From: Sphingomicrobium marinum
GTDB lineage: Bacteria > Pseudomonadota > Alphaproteobacteria > Sphingomonadales > Sphingomonadaceae
Assembly: GCF_026157105.1 (NCBI RefSeq)
Contig: NZ_JANPVQ010000001.1
Coordinates: 1,729,501-1,793,500, forward strand
Length of the DNA stretch: 64,000 bases
Reading direction: 5' to 3'
Shown: piece by piece, positions 50,799-59,549 of the stretch
Position numbering within the stretch: position 1 is the first letter of the stretch
How the letters are laid out: the number at the start of each line of letters is the position of its first letter
Program-made: the position numbers and the translations under genes
Notes under the pieces: generated by a model
The model's database searches: none
What the model was told of the DNA's origin: nothing
What the model saw: only the letters and a program-made list of their open reading frames with translations

Positions 50799-51899
50799 AT
50801 GCATCGCGAAATGCACAACGAAGATAAAAACGGGGACGATCTTCGCGGATCGGACCAGGCGCTGACCACCTTCCACAAGGATGGTGTGACGAACAATTAT
50901 TCCGGGTCCACCGGACTCCTGTTCGATCAGGCCATGGCGCAGACCCGCATGGCGGTGTGCCTTACCGACCCGCATATTCCCGACAATCCGATCATCTTTT
51001 GCAATCGCGCGTTCGAACGGCTTACCGGTTACACGAGCGAAGAAGTCATCGGACGTAATTGCCGATTTCTGCAGGGCGCTGCGACCGATCCCGAGCAAGT
51101 CCAGCGACTGCGCGATGCCATCCGCGATGAAGAAGTGGCGGTCGTCGAAATCCTCAACTACCGCAAGGATGGCAGCTCGTTCTGGAACACTCTCCATCTC
51201 GGACCGATTTACGACGAGGATGGCAATCTCAAGCTGTTCTTCGGCAGCCAGTGGGACGTGACCGATATCCATAAGGCCCGCGCCGATGAACGCCACGCCC
51301 GCGCCATGTCGCGCGAAATTTCGCATCGGCTGAAAAACGTCTTCGCCGTCATCGGCGGCATCGTGAGCATTACCGGTCGTTCGATGGGTGCGCTGGACGT
51401 GGCCAAGAAGATGAACGAACGGATCAATGCGCTAGGTCGTTCTTACGAGCCGACCCACGATGACGCCGCGATGGGGACGATGGAAATCGGCCAGGCTATC
51501 CGTTCGGTGCTTAATCCCTACGATCCTGAAAACGACCGTATCAAATTCGAAGGTAACGGCATGCGATCCGAACCCAATGCCATTTCGGTCATCGGGCTCA
51601 CGCTCCACGAATTGGCCACCAACGCAACGAAATATGGAGCGCTTTCGAATGATAAGGGAAAGATAAAGGTGTCTTGGCGGCATACCGAAGACCGATTTGG
51701 GCACCGTGCCTTGGAAATCGATTGGGTCGAAACGGGCGGACCCCAAATCGACGAACCGCCTTCGATGACGGGTACCGGTTTTGACATCGCGAAAAAATTG
51801 CTCGGCCATTCGCGCGGCGTGCTTGAAACGCAGTGGGAGAAGGAAGGCTTGAAAGCGAAGATCATCGTTCCGTTGCGCGAGATGCGGAGGCGTTCTTGA
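50799..51899 (+). CDS. LOV-domain HWE-family histidine kinase
   Basis: 366 residues. The N-terminal PAS/LOV domain (about 45-160) has the flavin site GRNCRFLQG at 85-93, with adduct Cys88, and the beta-strand end LFFGSQWDVTDI. The kinase part has H176 in EISHRLKNVFAVIGGIV, LTLHELATNATKYGALS (HWE N box) and GTGFDIAKKLLGHSRG. Blue light should form a Cys-flavin adduct and change kinase activity. The partner receiver overlaps its stop. ATG 50799 versus in-frame ATG 50811 is undecided. Confidence 0.9.
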   Translation: MHREMHNEDKNGDDLRGSDQALTTFHKDGVTNNYSGSTGLLFDQAMAQTRMAVCLTDPHIPDNPIIFCNRAFERLTGYTSEEVIGRNCRFLQGAATDPEQVQRLRDAIRDEEVAVVEILNYRKDGSSFWNTLHLGPIYDEDGNLKLFFGSQWDVTDIHKARADERHARAMSREISHRLKNVFAVIGGIVSITGRSMGALDVAKKMNERINALGRSYEPTHDDAAMGTMEIGQAIRSVLNPYDPENDRIKFEGNGMRSEPNAISVIGLTLHELATNATKYGALSNDKGKIKVSWRHTEDRFGHRALEIDWVETGGPQIDEPPSMTGTGFDIAKKLLGHSRGVLETQWEKEGLKAKIIVPLREMRRRS

Positions 51900-52270
51900 T
51901 GAGAAGGTTTCTTATCCTCGAGGATGAGCCGTTCGTGGCAATGGATCTTCAAATGGCGTTCGAAGCAGCTGGGCATGCCGCGGAGACGGCACCCGATTGC
52001 GATCACGCGATCGAGTTGATCGAGCAGCAAAATTTCTGCGGCGCCATCCTCGACGTCAATCTCGGCGGCGGCGAAACATGCGAGCAAGCGGCGGCAGAAC
52101 TCAATGCCCGCAGCACTCCCTTCATCCTCCACACGGGTGACCTAAATCGCGCGGGTGAATTACTTCGCAGTTTCGGGGTGAAAATCGTCGAAAAGCCGAC
52201 CGAAGCGGATAAGGTTATCGAGACTTTGCTGTCAATCATCGACAAAAAGATCCCAAAGCCCTGCACCTAG
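51899..52270 (+). CDS. Single-domain response regulator
   Basis: 123 residues: one receiver domain with LEDEP at 7-11 (acidic pocket), phosphoacceptor Asp52 in GAILDVNLGGGE, Thr in LHTGD and Lys in VEKPTEAD. No output domain. The start shares bases with the LOV kinase stop (TGATG), so it is the kinase's partner or a phosphate sink for it. Its stop shares CTAG with the convergent Pr6Pr gene. Confidence 0.9.
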   Translation: MRRFLILEDEPFVAMDLQMAFEAAGHAAETAPDCDHAIELIEQQNFCGAILDVNLGGGETCEQAAAELNARSTPFILHTGDLNRAGELLRSFGVKIVEKPTEADKVIETLLSIIDKKIPKPCT

Positions 52271-52860
52271 CCGGTGCTGGACCGCCGATCGATCGCCATA
52301 AAAAGTAGCGCCAGCACGAAGAACGCAGCCGAAAGCCCCAATATGCTTGCCAGTGCGCCGGACCAGCCTTGTTCGATCGGATTCAGAAACCAATAGGCGT
52401 ACCAACCATCGACCGCGCCGCGTGCCAGTGCATAGACACAATAGGCAATCGGCCAGGCTATCGCGGCAGCGGCATCGCGCATGTCGAGCGTTCCGTCGCG
52501 CGCCGCGTACCAGGTCGCCGCGAATAACAGCGGCTGTGTCGTGTGCAGACCGACATCAGCAACCAGCTTCCAGCCTTGCGGATTCCATAACGAAGCCAGC
52601 AGCAGCCAATAGATGATGCCGACGAAGGAAATTGCGACGGCCGCCGCCAGCCGCACCCGCGCGCTGGTCAGCCAGATGTTCCGCCCCAGCGCCATCGCGC
52701 TGGCGACCACGGCAACCGCGATGTTGGTCAGGATCGTGAAGTAGCCGACAAAGCGCCATAACCCGCCTGCAACGCCCAATTCGGGTATCAACAACCACAG
52801 CTGCAGCAGCAAGACCGCCCAGCCCGCGACAGCGGTGACAGCAGAGAGTTTCCGTACCAT
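52267..52860 (-). CDS. Pr6Pr family membrane protein
   Basis: 197 residues, six membrane helices (AVTAVAGWAVLLLQLWLLIP, VGYFTILTNIAVAVVASAM, AAAVAISFVGIIYWLLLASL, the segment after DVGLHTTQPLLFAATWYAA, AWPIAYCVYALARGA, SILGLSAAFFVLALLFMAI). FTILTN and HTTQPLLF are the family hallmarks (also seen in FAR-17a/AIG1-like hydrolases). Enzymatic activity is plausible but not shown. Confidence 0.85.
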   Translation of the reverse strand: MVRKLSAVTAVAGWAVLLLQLWLLIPELGVAGGLWRFVGYFTILTNIAVAVVASAMALGRNIWLTSARVRLAAAVAISFVGIIYWLLLASLWNPQGWKLVADVGLHTTQPLLFAATWYAARDGTLDMRDAAAAIAWPIAYCVYALARGAVDGWYAYWFLNPIEQGWSGALASILGLSAAFFVLALLFMAIDRRSSTG

Positions 52861-52894
52861 GGCAGAAGCCTAACGTAACAACACCGCCGAGTCT

Positions 52895-54883
52895 TTATTG
52901 CACGGGCGTATAGACATATTCGTGCTGCGCATCGGCGAGCACCAGCTTGCCATCGTCGCGCATCAGGATGGGTACGCCGCGCAAGAAGCTCGGCTCGAAC
53001 GTCACGAAGCTTGTCGAGCCATCGTCTTCCTCGCGGGTCGCCACTTCGGCGCGTCCATTGGGGAAGACGAAGAAAAGGCGGTCGCCTTCTATTTCGATCG
53101 TCATCCGGCCGAGTGCGTCATTGGTGTAAGCGGACGCCAGCTTGGCGACCATGTCGGCGCTGGCAGGCCGCTCCAGCTTTTCCCAGAATTGCGGGAAATT
53201 CTTTTCCATCTGCTCGACGGCGCGTTCGACATCGCTCGCCGCGTCGGGCTCATCGCCGAAGACCAGCTCGTTGAAGCGATCGAAGCTTTCGGCGATCAGA
53301 CCCGTCCCGCCACCGGCATTGGTCAGCATCGCGATGCCGATGCCGCGGTCGATATAGACGTTGTAATTGCTCTGGTATCCGAAGGTCGATCCGCCGTGAA
53401 AGGTCGTCGCGATACCTTTCTGGTCGCCCGTCATGATGCCCATGCCGTAATGGCTGTCGGCGCCCATGGCGACCTGCGGTGCGCGGCGATCGAACACGGC
53501 GGCCTCGGGCATTACGCGTTCGCCTTCGCTGTTGATCCCGCCGCTCATCTCGTTGGCGACATAGCGCGCGAAGCTGTCGATATCGGCCCACAATGCGCCG
53601 GCCGGGCGGACCGGATAGATGGCCTCGTTGAAGTCGACCGTATGGGCCGCCGCGTTCATGTCAGCATCAAGCCCGTGCGGCGCGGCATGATTGCTCGCGA
53701 CCGCTTCGGACACGCGGAAGGTGACATTGTCCATACCGAGCGGTTCGAAGACGCGCTCATGCATCGCACGATCGTACGCCGCGCCGACTTCCATGTCGGG
53801 ATACAGGACGTGCCCGGCAACGTAGCCCGCCGCCGCGGCGATCGTGTTGTTATACTGGAAAAGCTCGCCGAAATCGGTCGTGGGCTGCGTTGCGGCAAGT
53901 AGCGCGAAGGTGTTGGAAGCGGGCGTCCCCTCGGGCTGGTTGAGCACCCACTCCAGATCCTTGCGCGGCAGACCGGTGCATGCGCAGATGAGATGCTTGA
54001 CCAATACTTTCTCGGTCGTCTCGGCATCGCCCAATTTGAAGTCGGACATGTAGTTGGTGACCGGCTGGTCGTAAGCGATGAGCCCGTCTTCGACCATCGT
54101 ACCGATCAAAAGCGTGGTCATGCCCTTGGTGTTGGAGCCGACCATGAACAACGTGTCGGTGTCCACCGGCTCGCCGGTCTCGACATTCTTGACGCCCAGA
54201 CCGGCGCTGTGGACGATCTGGCCGTCCTTGATGATCGCGATGGCGGCACCGGGGATCTTCAGATCATCCATCGCGCCTTCGATGAAGCCGGTCCATTCTG
54301 CGATCAGCTCGGGTGTGAGTTCGGCGGTGGGATTGCCGGCAAGGCTTACTTCCTCGAAGTCGCCCGGCTTGAGGCCCGCATTGAACTGGCCGAACTGTGC
54401 GCCCCGGCGCTCTGCGGTTGCCAGCGCGAGATCGGCGAATACCGCGGTCCATTGGCCGTCCTTTTGTAGCGCCACGGCCTGAGCGAAACGCCGCTCCGCT
54501 GGCGGATAGGGATAATTCATGACGTAGATCGCGTCCCAGCCATTATTGCCCGGACCTTCGGTTTGGTTGGCGGCTTCAAGCGAAAAGTCGGGATTGACGA
54601 TCGCCCACCCCTTGGCAATCGCGTCGGGCCCATCCTCCGCACCCTCGATCTCGACCAGCGTTATGCTGCTGTCACCCTCGGGCAGGGTGAAGACGTAGGT
54701 GCCGTTCTCGATCGCCATCGTCCAATCATCGGGAATCACATATTCCGTACCGCGCGGGGTAGTGGCAGGTGCCTGCGCAGCAGCGGCTTCCTGGACAGTG
54801 TTCAGCGCGGCGGCCGGAGCGGAAGCAAGCGGCAAGGCGGCGCCGATCAAGAGTGCGGCGCGCGCGGTTGCAGTGAATGTCAT
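52895..54883 (-). CDS. Serine hydrolase of the beta-lactamase/class C fold, secreted
   Basis: 662 residues with a signal peptide (ARAALLIGAALPLASAPAAA). The N-terminal 180 residues form an extra domain; the hydrolase domain has the SxxK nucleophile in MVGSNTKGMTTLL, YNN in FQYNNTIAAAAGYV (YxN) and FHGGSTFGYQS (HxG). A C-terminal beta-rich segment (WEKLERPASADMVAKLASAY, DRLFFVFPNG) resembles DUF3471-like tails. It is a penicillin-binding-type esterase or peptidase; not assigned as a true beta-lactamase. Confidence 0.88.
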   Translation of the reverse strand: MTFTATARAALLIGAALPLASAPAAALNTVQEAAAAQAPATTPRGTEYVIPDDWTMAIENGTYVFTLPEGDSSITLVEIEGAEDGPDAIAKGWAIVNPDFSLEAANQTEGPGNNGWDAIYVMNYPYPPAERRFAQAVALQKDGQWTAVFADLALATAERRGAQFGQFNAGLKPGDFEEVSLAGNPTAELTPELIAEWTGFIEGAMDDLKIPGAAIAIIKDGQIVHSAGLGVKNVETGEPVDTDTLFMVGSNTKGMTTLLIGTMVEDGLIAYDQPVTNYMSDFKLGDAETTEKVLVKHLICACTGLPRKDLEWVLNQPEGTPASNTFALLAATQPTTDFGELFQYNNTIAAAAGYVAGHVLYPDMEVGAAYDRAMHERVFEPLGMDNVTFRVSEAVASNHAAPHGLDADMNAAAHTVDFNEAIYPVRPAGALWADIDSFARYVANEMSGGINSEGERVMPEAAVFDRRAPQVAMGADSHYGMGIMTGDQKGIATTFHGGSTFGYQSNYNVYIDRGIGIAMLTNAGGGTGLIAESFDRFNELVFGDEPDAASDVERAVEQMEKNFPQFWEKLERPASADMVAKLASAYTNDALGRMTIEIEGDRLFFVFPNGRAEVATREEDDGSTSFVTFEPSFLRGVPILMRDDGKLVLADAQHEYVYTPVQ

Positions 54884-55082
54884 GATGTTCCCCCTTGGAT
54901 TGACGCTGGACCAGATCCAACATCAAGGAAAATGCGATGTCCATTGCGCGGCGGCAAGCCGCACCATCAATCGACCAACGGCCAGGTCCTTTTTACGAAA
55001 AAGCGACCGGGGGAGCGCAGCGCCAACTTGTTTTGGCGACATGCTCAACCCCCGTCTCCCGCTGCGCTAAGTCGATCGAGCG

Positions 55083-55259
55083 TCAGCTACAGACGTATTT
55101 GCCCGCATCGATTTGGTCGTAAGCCAGCGTGCAGAAGCTGTTCGCGGCTTCCTCATCGACGGCCCAGCGATTTTTCGCCGGGACAATCCCGCCGGTCATG
55201 ATCGGCAGCAGCAGCGCCACCATGATGACCATTGTCATGTTGCTCATCAGCAATCGCAT
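55083..55259 (-). CDS. Small exported or membrane peptide (58 aa)
   Basis: ATG 55259 follows AAGGGGATGGAAG. The product starts MRLLMSNMTMVIMVALLLPI, a hydrophobic signal or anchor, then ANSFCTLAYDQIDAGKYVCS with two Cys. Too short for standard gene finding; the ribosome binding site and hydrophobic segment support it moderately. No family recognised. Confidence 0.5.
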   Translation of the reverse strand: MRLLMSNMTMVIMVALLLPIMTGGIVPAKNRWAVDEEAANSFCTLAYDQIDAGKYVCS

Positions 55260-55436
55260 CTTCCATCCCCTTTCGATGCACTCCTTATAAGCCGGACCCG
55301 CGCGTACATCCTTTGATGATGCTGAGAAGATTCTGAAAACTTAATCAAGATTAGCTTTTTGCACGACCCAATAGAAACGAACAGCGACCCTCCGCTACGT
55401 TTGGAAATTCGCCGCACGTTGTAGGCCGTCGCCAAC

Positions 55437-55464
55437 AAAAAGGGCGGCCCGAAGACCGCCCTTT
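55437..55464 (-). terminator. Intrinsic terminator of the 77-aa protein gene
   Basis: On the minus strand AAGGGCGG pairs with CCGCCCTT around the loop TCTTCGGG, followed by TTT. It lies 22 bases after the stop of the 55486 gene. Confidence 0.85.
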
Positions 55465-55485
55465 TCGGTTGCAACTCTTCAAGAC

Positions 55486-55719
55486 CTAGGCGTCGGCCAG
55501 TTCGGTCTCCCTCTTAGCCTCGGCTTCGGCGCGCATCTTGGCTTTGCGCTTCTCTTCGGCAGCGCGCAGCTTGTCAGCGGCGATGGCACGGTTGGCCAGC
55601 TTCTCCCAGCTTCTCGCAGCACGCTCGTGAAGGGCCCGCACGCGCACCAGCGTGGCAGCCTTCGCCTTGGCTTTTTCTTCATTCATACGATCAATCAGAA
55701 ATTCGGTCTGATGTGCCAA
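55486..55719 (-). CDS. Small helical, highly charged hypothetical protein (77 aa)
   Basis: Starts at TTG 55719 with GAGGAG upstream (seven-base spacing); the ATG frame to 55839 runs through the sRNA terminator. The product starts MAHQTEFLIDRMNEEKAKAK and continues as one long charged helix (ALHERAARSWEKLANRAIAA, then DKLRAAEEKRKAKMRAEAEA). Probably coiled coil or nucleic-acid-binding; no family. It lies just downstream of the candidate sRNA and has its own terminator. Confidence 0.65.
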   Translation of the reverse strand: MAHQTEFLIDRMNEEKAKAKAATLVRVRALHERAARSWEKLANRAIAADKLRAAEEKRKAKMRAEAEAKRETELADA

Positions 55720-55737
55720 AAAGCGTCTCCTCAAACG

Positions 55738-55901
55738 AAAAACGCGCCACCCGATTGGGATAGCGCGTAAGCGGTGTTCTATGCAGATCGCCAGGCGAGA
55801 ATGCCCGGAAAGCGACCCGTTGTCGGCAGATGCGAACAAGACTCAAACCCCCTGAGGGGCAACGTGGCGTGGCGCCGTTGTTGGGGAGTCCGAATCGCGA
55901 T
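55738..55901 (-). ncRNA. Candidate sRNA with own promoter and terminator
   Basis: On the minus strand a sigma-70-type promoter, TTGCGT (55931-55936), exactly 17 bases, then TATTAT (55908-55913), predicts a start near 55901. An intrinsic terminator, GCGCTATCC paired with GGGTGGCGC plus TTTTT, ends at 55738. The transcript is about 164 nt. It can fold as a long hairpin: ATCGC with GCGAT, GACTC with GAGTC, CAACG with CGTTG, plus CCCCTCAGGGG. 6S RNA is conceivable but I cannot confirm its bulge signature. Confidence 0.6.
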
Positions 55902-55907
55902 GTGGCG

Positions 55908-55936
55908 ATAATAAGGCATGTCGCTAAAAAACGCAA
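55908..55936 (-). promoter_or_regulatory. Sigma-70-type promoter of the candidate sRNA
   Basis: TTGCGT and TATTAT are separated by exactly 17 bp on the minus strand. Confidence 0.6.
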
Positions 55937-56174
55937 AAAACCGCCATTTTCGCCAATTCTTGAGCGAATCAATCGCCGGTCCGCGGTTTAGCGGTCGTCG
56001 CGATCCGCGGCCGGGCTATAAAGATAGGCCGCAGCCAGGGCGGGAAAAAGCGGGCGCTCGAATGTTTTTGCAGTTTTCTTTGTCATGCCATGTCAACGGG
56101 TCGGGGCCGCGCCTTGGTTCACTGATGGTCCCTATCGACCCACGTTTCATCGAAGTCGCGCGGCAACGCCGGCC
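55937..56174. other. Gap without a recognised gene
   Basis: Between the sRNA promoter and the L,D-transpeptidase stop. An ORF of 86 codons starting at 55918 lacks a ribosome binding site and coding character. Some inverted GC-rich segments (CCGCGG) are present. I see no feature I can support. Confidence 0.4.
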
Positions 56175-57143
56175 CTAGACGAACTCTACCGTCACGCCCT
56201 GCTCCACGGCATCAAGGAGACGACGCACATCGAAATTGGTCAGGCGGACGCAGCCATGGCTGGCGGTCTTGCCAATTTTCGCCGGATCGGGGCTGCCGTG
56301 AATACCGTAGCCATCGCTTCCCAGATCGATCCAGACGCCGCCGATGGGATTGTTCGGACCGGCCGGAATGGTGAGCTTTTCATCGCCGCCCCAATCCTGG
56401 TCGGAGGGATCGAAATAATAGCTGGCGGCGGGGGCAATCGCACTGACCTCTCGTGTCCCTGACGGGCTCGGGAATTCGGCCGATCCCACGGTGGCCGGGA
56501 ATGACGCGAGGAGGGCTCCCCCGTCATCATAAACGCGCAGCTCATTGTTGCTGCCGTCGACTTCGATGCGGGCGACATCGCCGATCGGGCCGGCATCGAC
56601 ATTGGCAACGAGGATGCTCGAACCCGCGGTAAAATCGGTGTTCGGGTTCAACTTCTTCAGGAAGCGTTCCGACATGCCGAATTTCTCGGCCAGCATCTCG
56701 CTCGCCGAGCCGTATCCGACATTGCCTGTTTGCGCTTGCGCCTTCATGCCCTGTGCGGGCTTGGTAAACCCGTCCCCGATATCATCCGAGGTGATCGTAT
56801 AAGTCTTGAGGAGGGGAGCGTCTCCCGCGGCGCTCTTGAGCGCAGCCAGCATGTCCTCGTCGACCTTGCCGTCCGCCGAAAGACCCTGCATTTCCTCGAA
56901 AGTGCTGATGGCACGCGCGGTATTTCCGCCTGGGAAACCGTCGATCACCCCGGGCGAGTGGTTGAGCCGCGCCAACAGGATCTGCGCGGCCAGCGTGTCT
57001 TTCTGTCGCTTGCTGGCGAACGGCCCATCGGGCAATTCCTCACCCCAGGCAAACGAGGGTGACGATTGCAGCGAGGCGGCGGAGGACGGAACAGTGAGCG
57101 CGATTGCGGCCGCTGCGGCGAAGAGCTGTTTGGTAATGGTCAT
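56175..57143 (-). CDS. L,D-transpeptidase (YkuD), periplasmic
   Basis: 322 residues. Signal peptide (LFAAAAAIALTVPSSAA), a peptidoglycan-binding-like region (LARLNHSPGVIDGFPGGNTA, ISTFEEMQGLSADGKVDED), then the YkuD domain with VDGSNNELRVYDDGG, YGIHGSPDPAKIG and SHGCVRLTNFD; Cys298 is the nucleophile. It makes 3-3 crosslinks or attaches proteins in peptidoglycan. It is downstream of a serine hydrolase gene and fits the cell-wall theme of the region. Confidence 0.93.
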   Translation of the reverse strand: MTITKQLFAAAAAIALTVPSSAASLQSSPSFAWGEELPDGPFASKRQKDTLAAQILLARLNHSPGVIDGFPGGNTARAISTFEEMQGLSADGKVDEDMLAALKSAAGDAPLLKTYTITSDDIGDGFTKPAQGMKAQAQTGNVGYGSASEMLAEKFGMSERFLKKLNPNTDFTAGSSILVANVDAGPIGDVARIEVDGSNNELRVYDDGGALLASFPATVGSAEFPSPSGTREVSAIAPAASYYFDPSDQDWGGDEKLTIPAGPNNPIGGVWIDLGSDGYGIHGSPDPAKIGKTASHGCVRLTNFDVRRLLDAVEQGVTVEFV

Positions 57144-57191
57144 GCGGGCTCAACGAAGCGCCAATGCAAATCGTTGCGTCGGATGGCGGAC

Positions 57192-58418
57192 TCATCCCTC
57201 GTCGAGACGTAACCAGTCGCGAAATTCGAGGCCGTAATAGAGATCCATCGCTTCGAACTGCAATCCGTGTGGCTTGCCGTGATTGCTGTTCCACAAGGCA
57301 ACGATCCCGGTCTGTGCGGCGGGATCGAACAGGATGAAGGCGCGGTAACCGTCGACCCCGCCGCGATGGCCGACCAGGCGGTGTCCCGCATAGTCGTAGA
57401 TGCGCCACCCCAGCCCATAACGGGGTTCTGAAAGACGCTCGCGAAATTCGCGCAGGCGTCGCCGCTCGGTAGGTGTATCGACCAGCGCGCGCTGCGCCTC
57501 GTCGTTGACCGAAGGAGCGATGACATCGGGGTATCGACCCATCTGCGCCTGCATCCACGTCACCAGATCACCAATATCGCTATTCACGCCGCCCGCCGTG
57601 GGGACGCGATAATAGTCGTTATCGACATCGAGAACGCGTCCGCCCGCGCTGTGCGGACGTGCCCAATTCTGCGCGCCGACCAGACCGTCGCGCGTCAGGC
57701 TGGCGCTATTCATGCCAAGCGGGCCGAACAGCTCCTCCTTCACCGTCGCGGCATAGGTCTTTCCGGTCGCTTTTTCGACCACGTCGGAAAACGCGTCGAA
57801 GGCGACATTCTGATAGCTCCAGCACGTTCCCGGTTCGCAGGTCAGCTGGGTGCCCGACAATGCGCGGCGGATGATCGCGGGGTCCTGCCCACCTTCGAGC
57901 CGGTCATCATAGGCGTTGCGCCAAAGTCCCAGCCGGTGGCTCAGCACATCGCGGACACGGGCCCTTACCTGTGCGCCGCCGGGGAGTTGCAGGCTGCGCG
58001 AATAGTTGGCGATCGACTGGTCGAGCCCGATCGCGCCGCGCGCATCGAGTTTCGATGCCAGTGTCCCGGCGACCCCCTTCGATAGCGATGCCCAGCGGAA
58101 AACCGTATCGGTCGTCACCGGTGCATCGCTGTCGGCCCCACGCTTGCCGTAGCCTTTGAGGAAGCTCACTTCGCCATTTTCGACAATGCCCACGGCGAGG
58201 CCGACCAGATTTTCTTCCTGCATCAACCGCTGGATGCGCGCGTCGAGGCGACGATAATCTATCCGTCGCTGCGCGTAATTCTTGGTCAACGGTTCGCTTA
58301 CGATCGGTGCAGCCGCCATCGCAGGTGCCTCGGGCACCTCTTCCGATTGCAGGACCGATACGGCGAACAACGCCAGCAACGCAGCCATGCCGCCTAAAAT
58401 GATCGTCTTGATAACCAC
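57192..58418 (-). CDS. Serine hydrolase of the beta-lactamase fold, membrane anchored
   Basis: About 408 residues. GTG 58418 is used, but AAAGGAGG lies too close and ATG 58388 is a plausible alternative. N-terminal helix (TIILGGMAALLALFAVSVL); hydrolase domain with SLSK in FRWASLSKGVAGTL, YQN in CWSYQNVAFDAFSDVV and HRGG in GHRGGVDGYRAFIL. It is a penicillin-binding-type peptidase or esterase. Class C beta-lactamase activity cannot be assumed. Confidence 0.85.
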   Translation of the reverse strand: MVIKTIILGGMAALLALFAVSVLQSEEVPEAPAMAAAPIVSEPLTKNYAQRRIDYRRLDARIQRLMQEENLVGLAVGIVENGEVSFLKGYGKRGADSDAPVTTDTVFRWASLSKGVAGTLASKLDARGAIGLDQSIANYSRSLQLPGGAQVRARVRDVLSHRLGLWRNAYDDRLEGGQDPAIIRRALSGTQLTCEPGTCWSYQNVAFDAFSDVVEKATGKTYAATVKEELFGPLGMNSASLTRDGLVGAQNWARPHSAGGRVLDVDNDYYRVPTAGGVNSDIGDLVTWMQAQMGRYPDVIAPSVNDEAQRALVDTPTERRRLREFRERLSEPRYGLGWRIYDYAGHRLVGHRGGVDGYRAFILFDPAAQTGIVALWNSNHGKPHGLQFEAMDLYYGLEFRDWLRLDEG

Positions 58419-58529
58419 CCCTCCTTTCTTCTCGATAGTTAGCGCAGCCCCTTGCTGGCAAGCCGCCTCGTCGCATGGCTGGCGCTTTCTGGCGCGCTCG
58501 CTTACAGCAAAGGCGAGAGGGAGGACCGG

Positions 58530-58838
58530 ATGAATTTCCTGCGCACCATCATGTGGGTGATCCTGGCCGTGGTCGTGGCCATTTTCGCCACCGCCAACTG
58601 GCACGATGTCATGCTGGACCTGTGGGGCGACCTACGCATGGCGATCAAGCTGCCGGTGCTGCTTGGCATCACCTTTGCGATCGGGTTCCTGCCGACGCTG
58701 TTCTATTACCGGGCGAAGGTCTGGCGGCTGCGACGCCAGCTTGCGCTGGCCGATAGAAATGCCAAGATGGCGCCGCAAACTCCGCCGCCGCCGCCCGTCG
58801 CTGCACCCAAGGCAAAAGACCCGGAAAGTCCGTTCTAG
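58530..58838 (+). CDS. lapA: LapA-domain (DUF1049) inner-membrane protein
   Basis: 102 residues from ATG 58530 (GGAGG five bases upstream). Two membrane helices (TIMWVILAVVVAIFATANW, LPVLLGITFAIGFLPTLFYY) are followed by a cytoplasmic helix (RAKVWRLRRQLALADRN) and a Pro-rich tail. LapA-like proteins act with LapB in lipopolysaccharide control. It is three bases from pyrF, so cotranscribed. Confidence 0.85.
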   Translation: MNFLRTIMWVILAVVVAIFATANWHDVMLDLWGDLRMAIKLPVLLGITFAIGFLPTLFYYRAKVWRLRRQLALADRNAKMAPQTPPPPPVAAPKAKDPESPF

Positions 58839-58841
58839 CGT

Positions 58842-59516
58842 ATGTCCAACCCTATCTATGTCGCGATCGATACGCCAAATCTCAGGCAGGCCAAGGAAAT
58901 CGCGTCGGCGGTATCCAGGCATGCCGGCGGGCTGAAGCTCGGGCTCGAGTTTTTCGTCGCCAACGGCATGTCGGGTGTCGAGGAAATTGCTGCGAGCGGG
59001 CTGCCCATTTTTCTCGACCTTAAACTACACGACATCCCAAATACCGTTGGCAAGGCGGTGCAGGCGATGCGCCCCTTCGCGCCCTCGATCATGACCGTTC
59101 ACGCCGGCGGCGGGCGGGCGATGATGGAGGATGCCAAGGCCGCCGCGCCCGAAGATACGAAGGTCGTCGCCGTGAGCGTGCTGACCAGCCTCGACAGCGA
59201 CGATCTGAAGGCAATGGGGCTGAAGGGCGATCCGCAGGACCAGGTCAACCGGCTTGCAGGGCTGGCGCGCGATGCGGGGCTCGATGGCATTGTCTGCTCC
59301 GGCAACGAGGTCGGCGCGGTCAAGAAGGACTGGAAAAACGGATTTTTCGTCGTTCCCGGCATCCGCCCGAAAGGCAGCGACGTCGGCGATCAGAAACGCA
59401 TCATGACACCGCGACAGGCGTTGGACGCCGGGGCATCTGTGCTGGTCATCGGACGTGCCGTCACGAGCGCGGAAAATCCCGATGCCGCGCTGCGCGCCAT
59501 CGGCGCGACCCTATAG
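58842..59516 (+). CDS. pyrF: Orotidine 5'-phosphate decarboxylase
   Basis: 224 residues with the OMP decarboxylase motifs: NPIYVAIDTPN, the catalytic FLDLKLHDIPNTVGKAV (Asp-x-Lys-x-x-Asp), VAVSVLTS, VCSGNEV and VVPGIRPKGSDVGDQKRI. It makes UMP in pyrimidine synthesis. Length fits. accD follows after only 33 bases, with no trpF-trpB-trpA between, although relatives often have them there. Confidence 0.95.
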   Translation: MSNPIYVAIDTPNLRQAKEIASAVSRHAGGLKLGLEFFVANGMSGVEEIAASGLPIFLDLKLHDIPNTVGKAVQAMRPFAPSIMTVHAGGGRAMMEDAKAAAPEDTKVVAVSVLTSLDSDDLKAMGLKGDPQDQVNRLAGLARDAGLDGIVCSGNEVGAVKKDWKNGFFVVPGIRPKGSDVGDQKRIMTPRQALDAGASVLVIGRAVTSAENPDAALRAIGATL

Positions 59517-59549
59517 ACTTGAGCTCCGCTTCGTCCTAACCCGCCGCGC

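Noticed and set aside
55918-56178. 86-codon ORF upstream of the L,D-transpeptidase stop
   Set aside because: No ribosome binding site, composition unlike neighbours, and it overlaps the sRNA promoter region.
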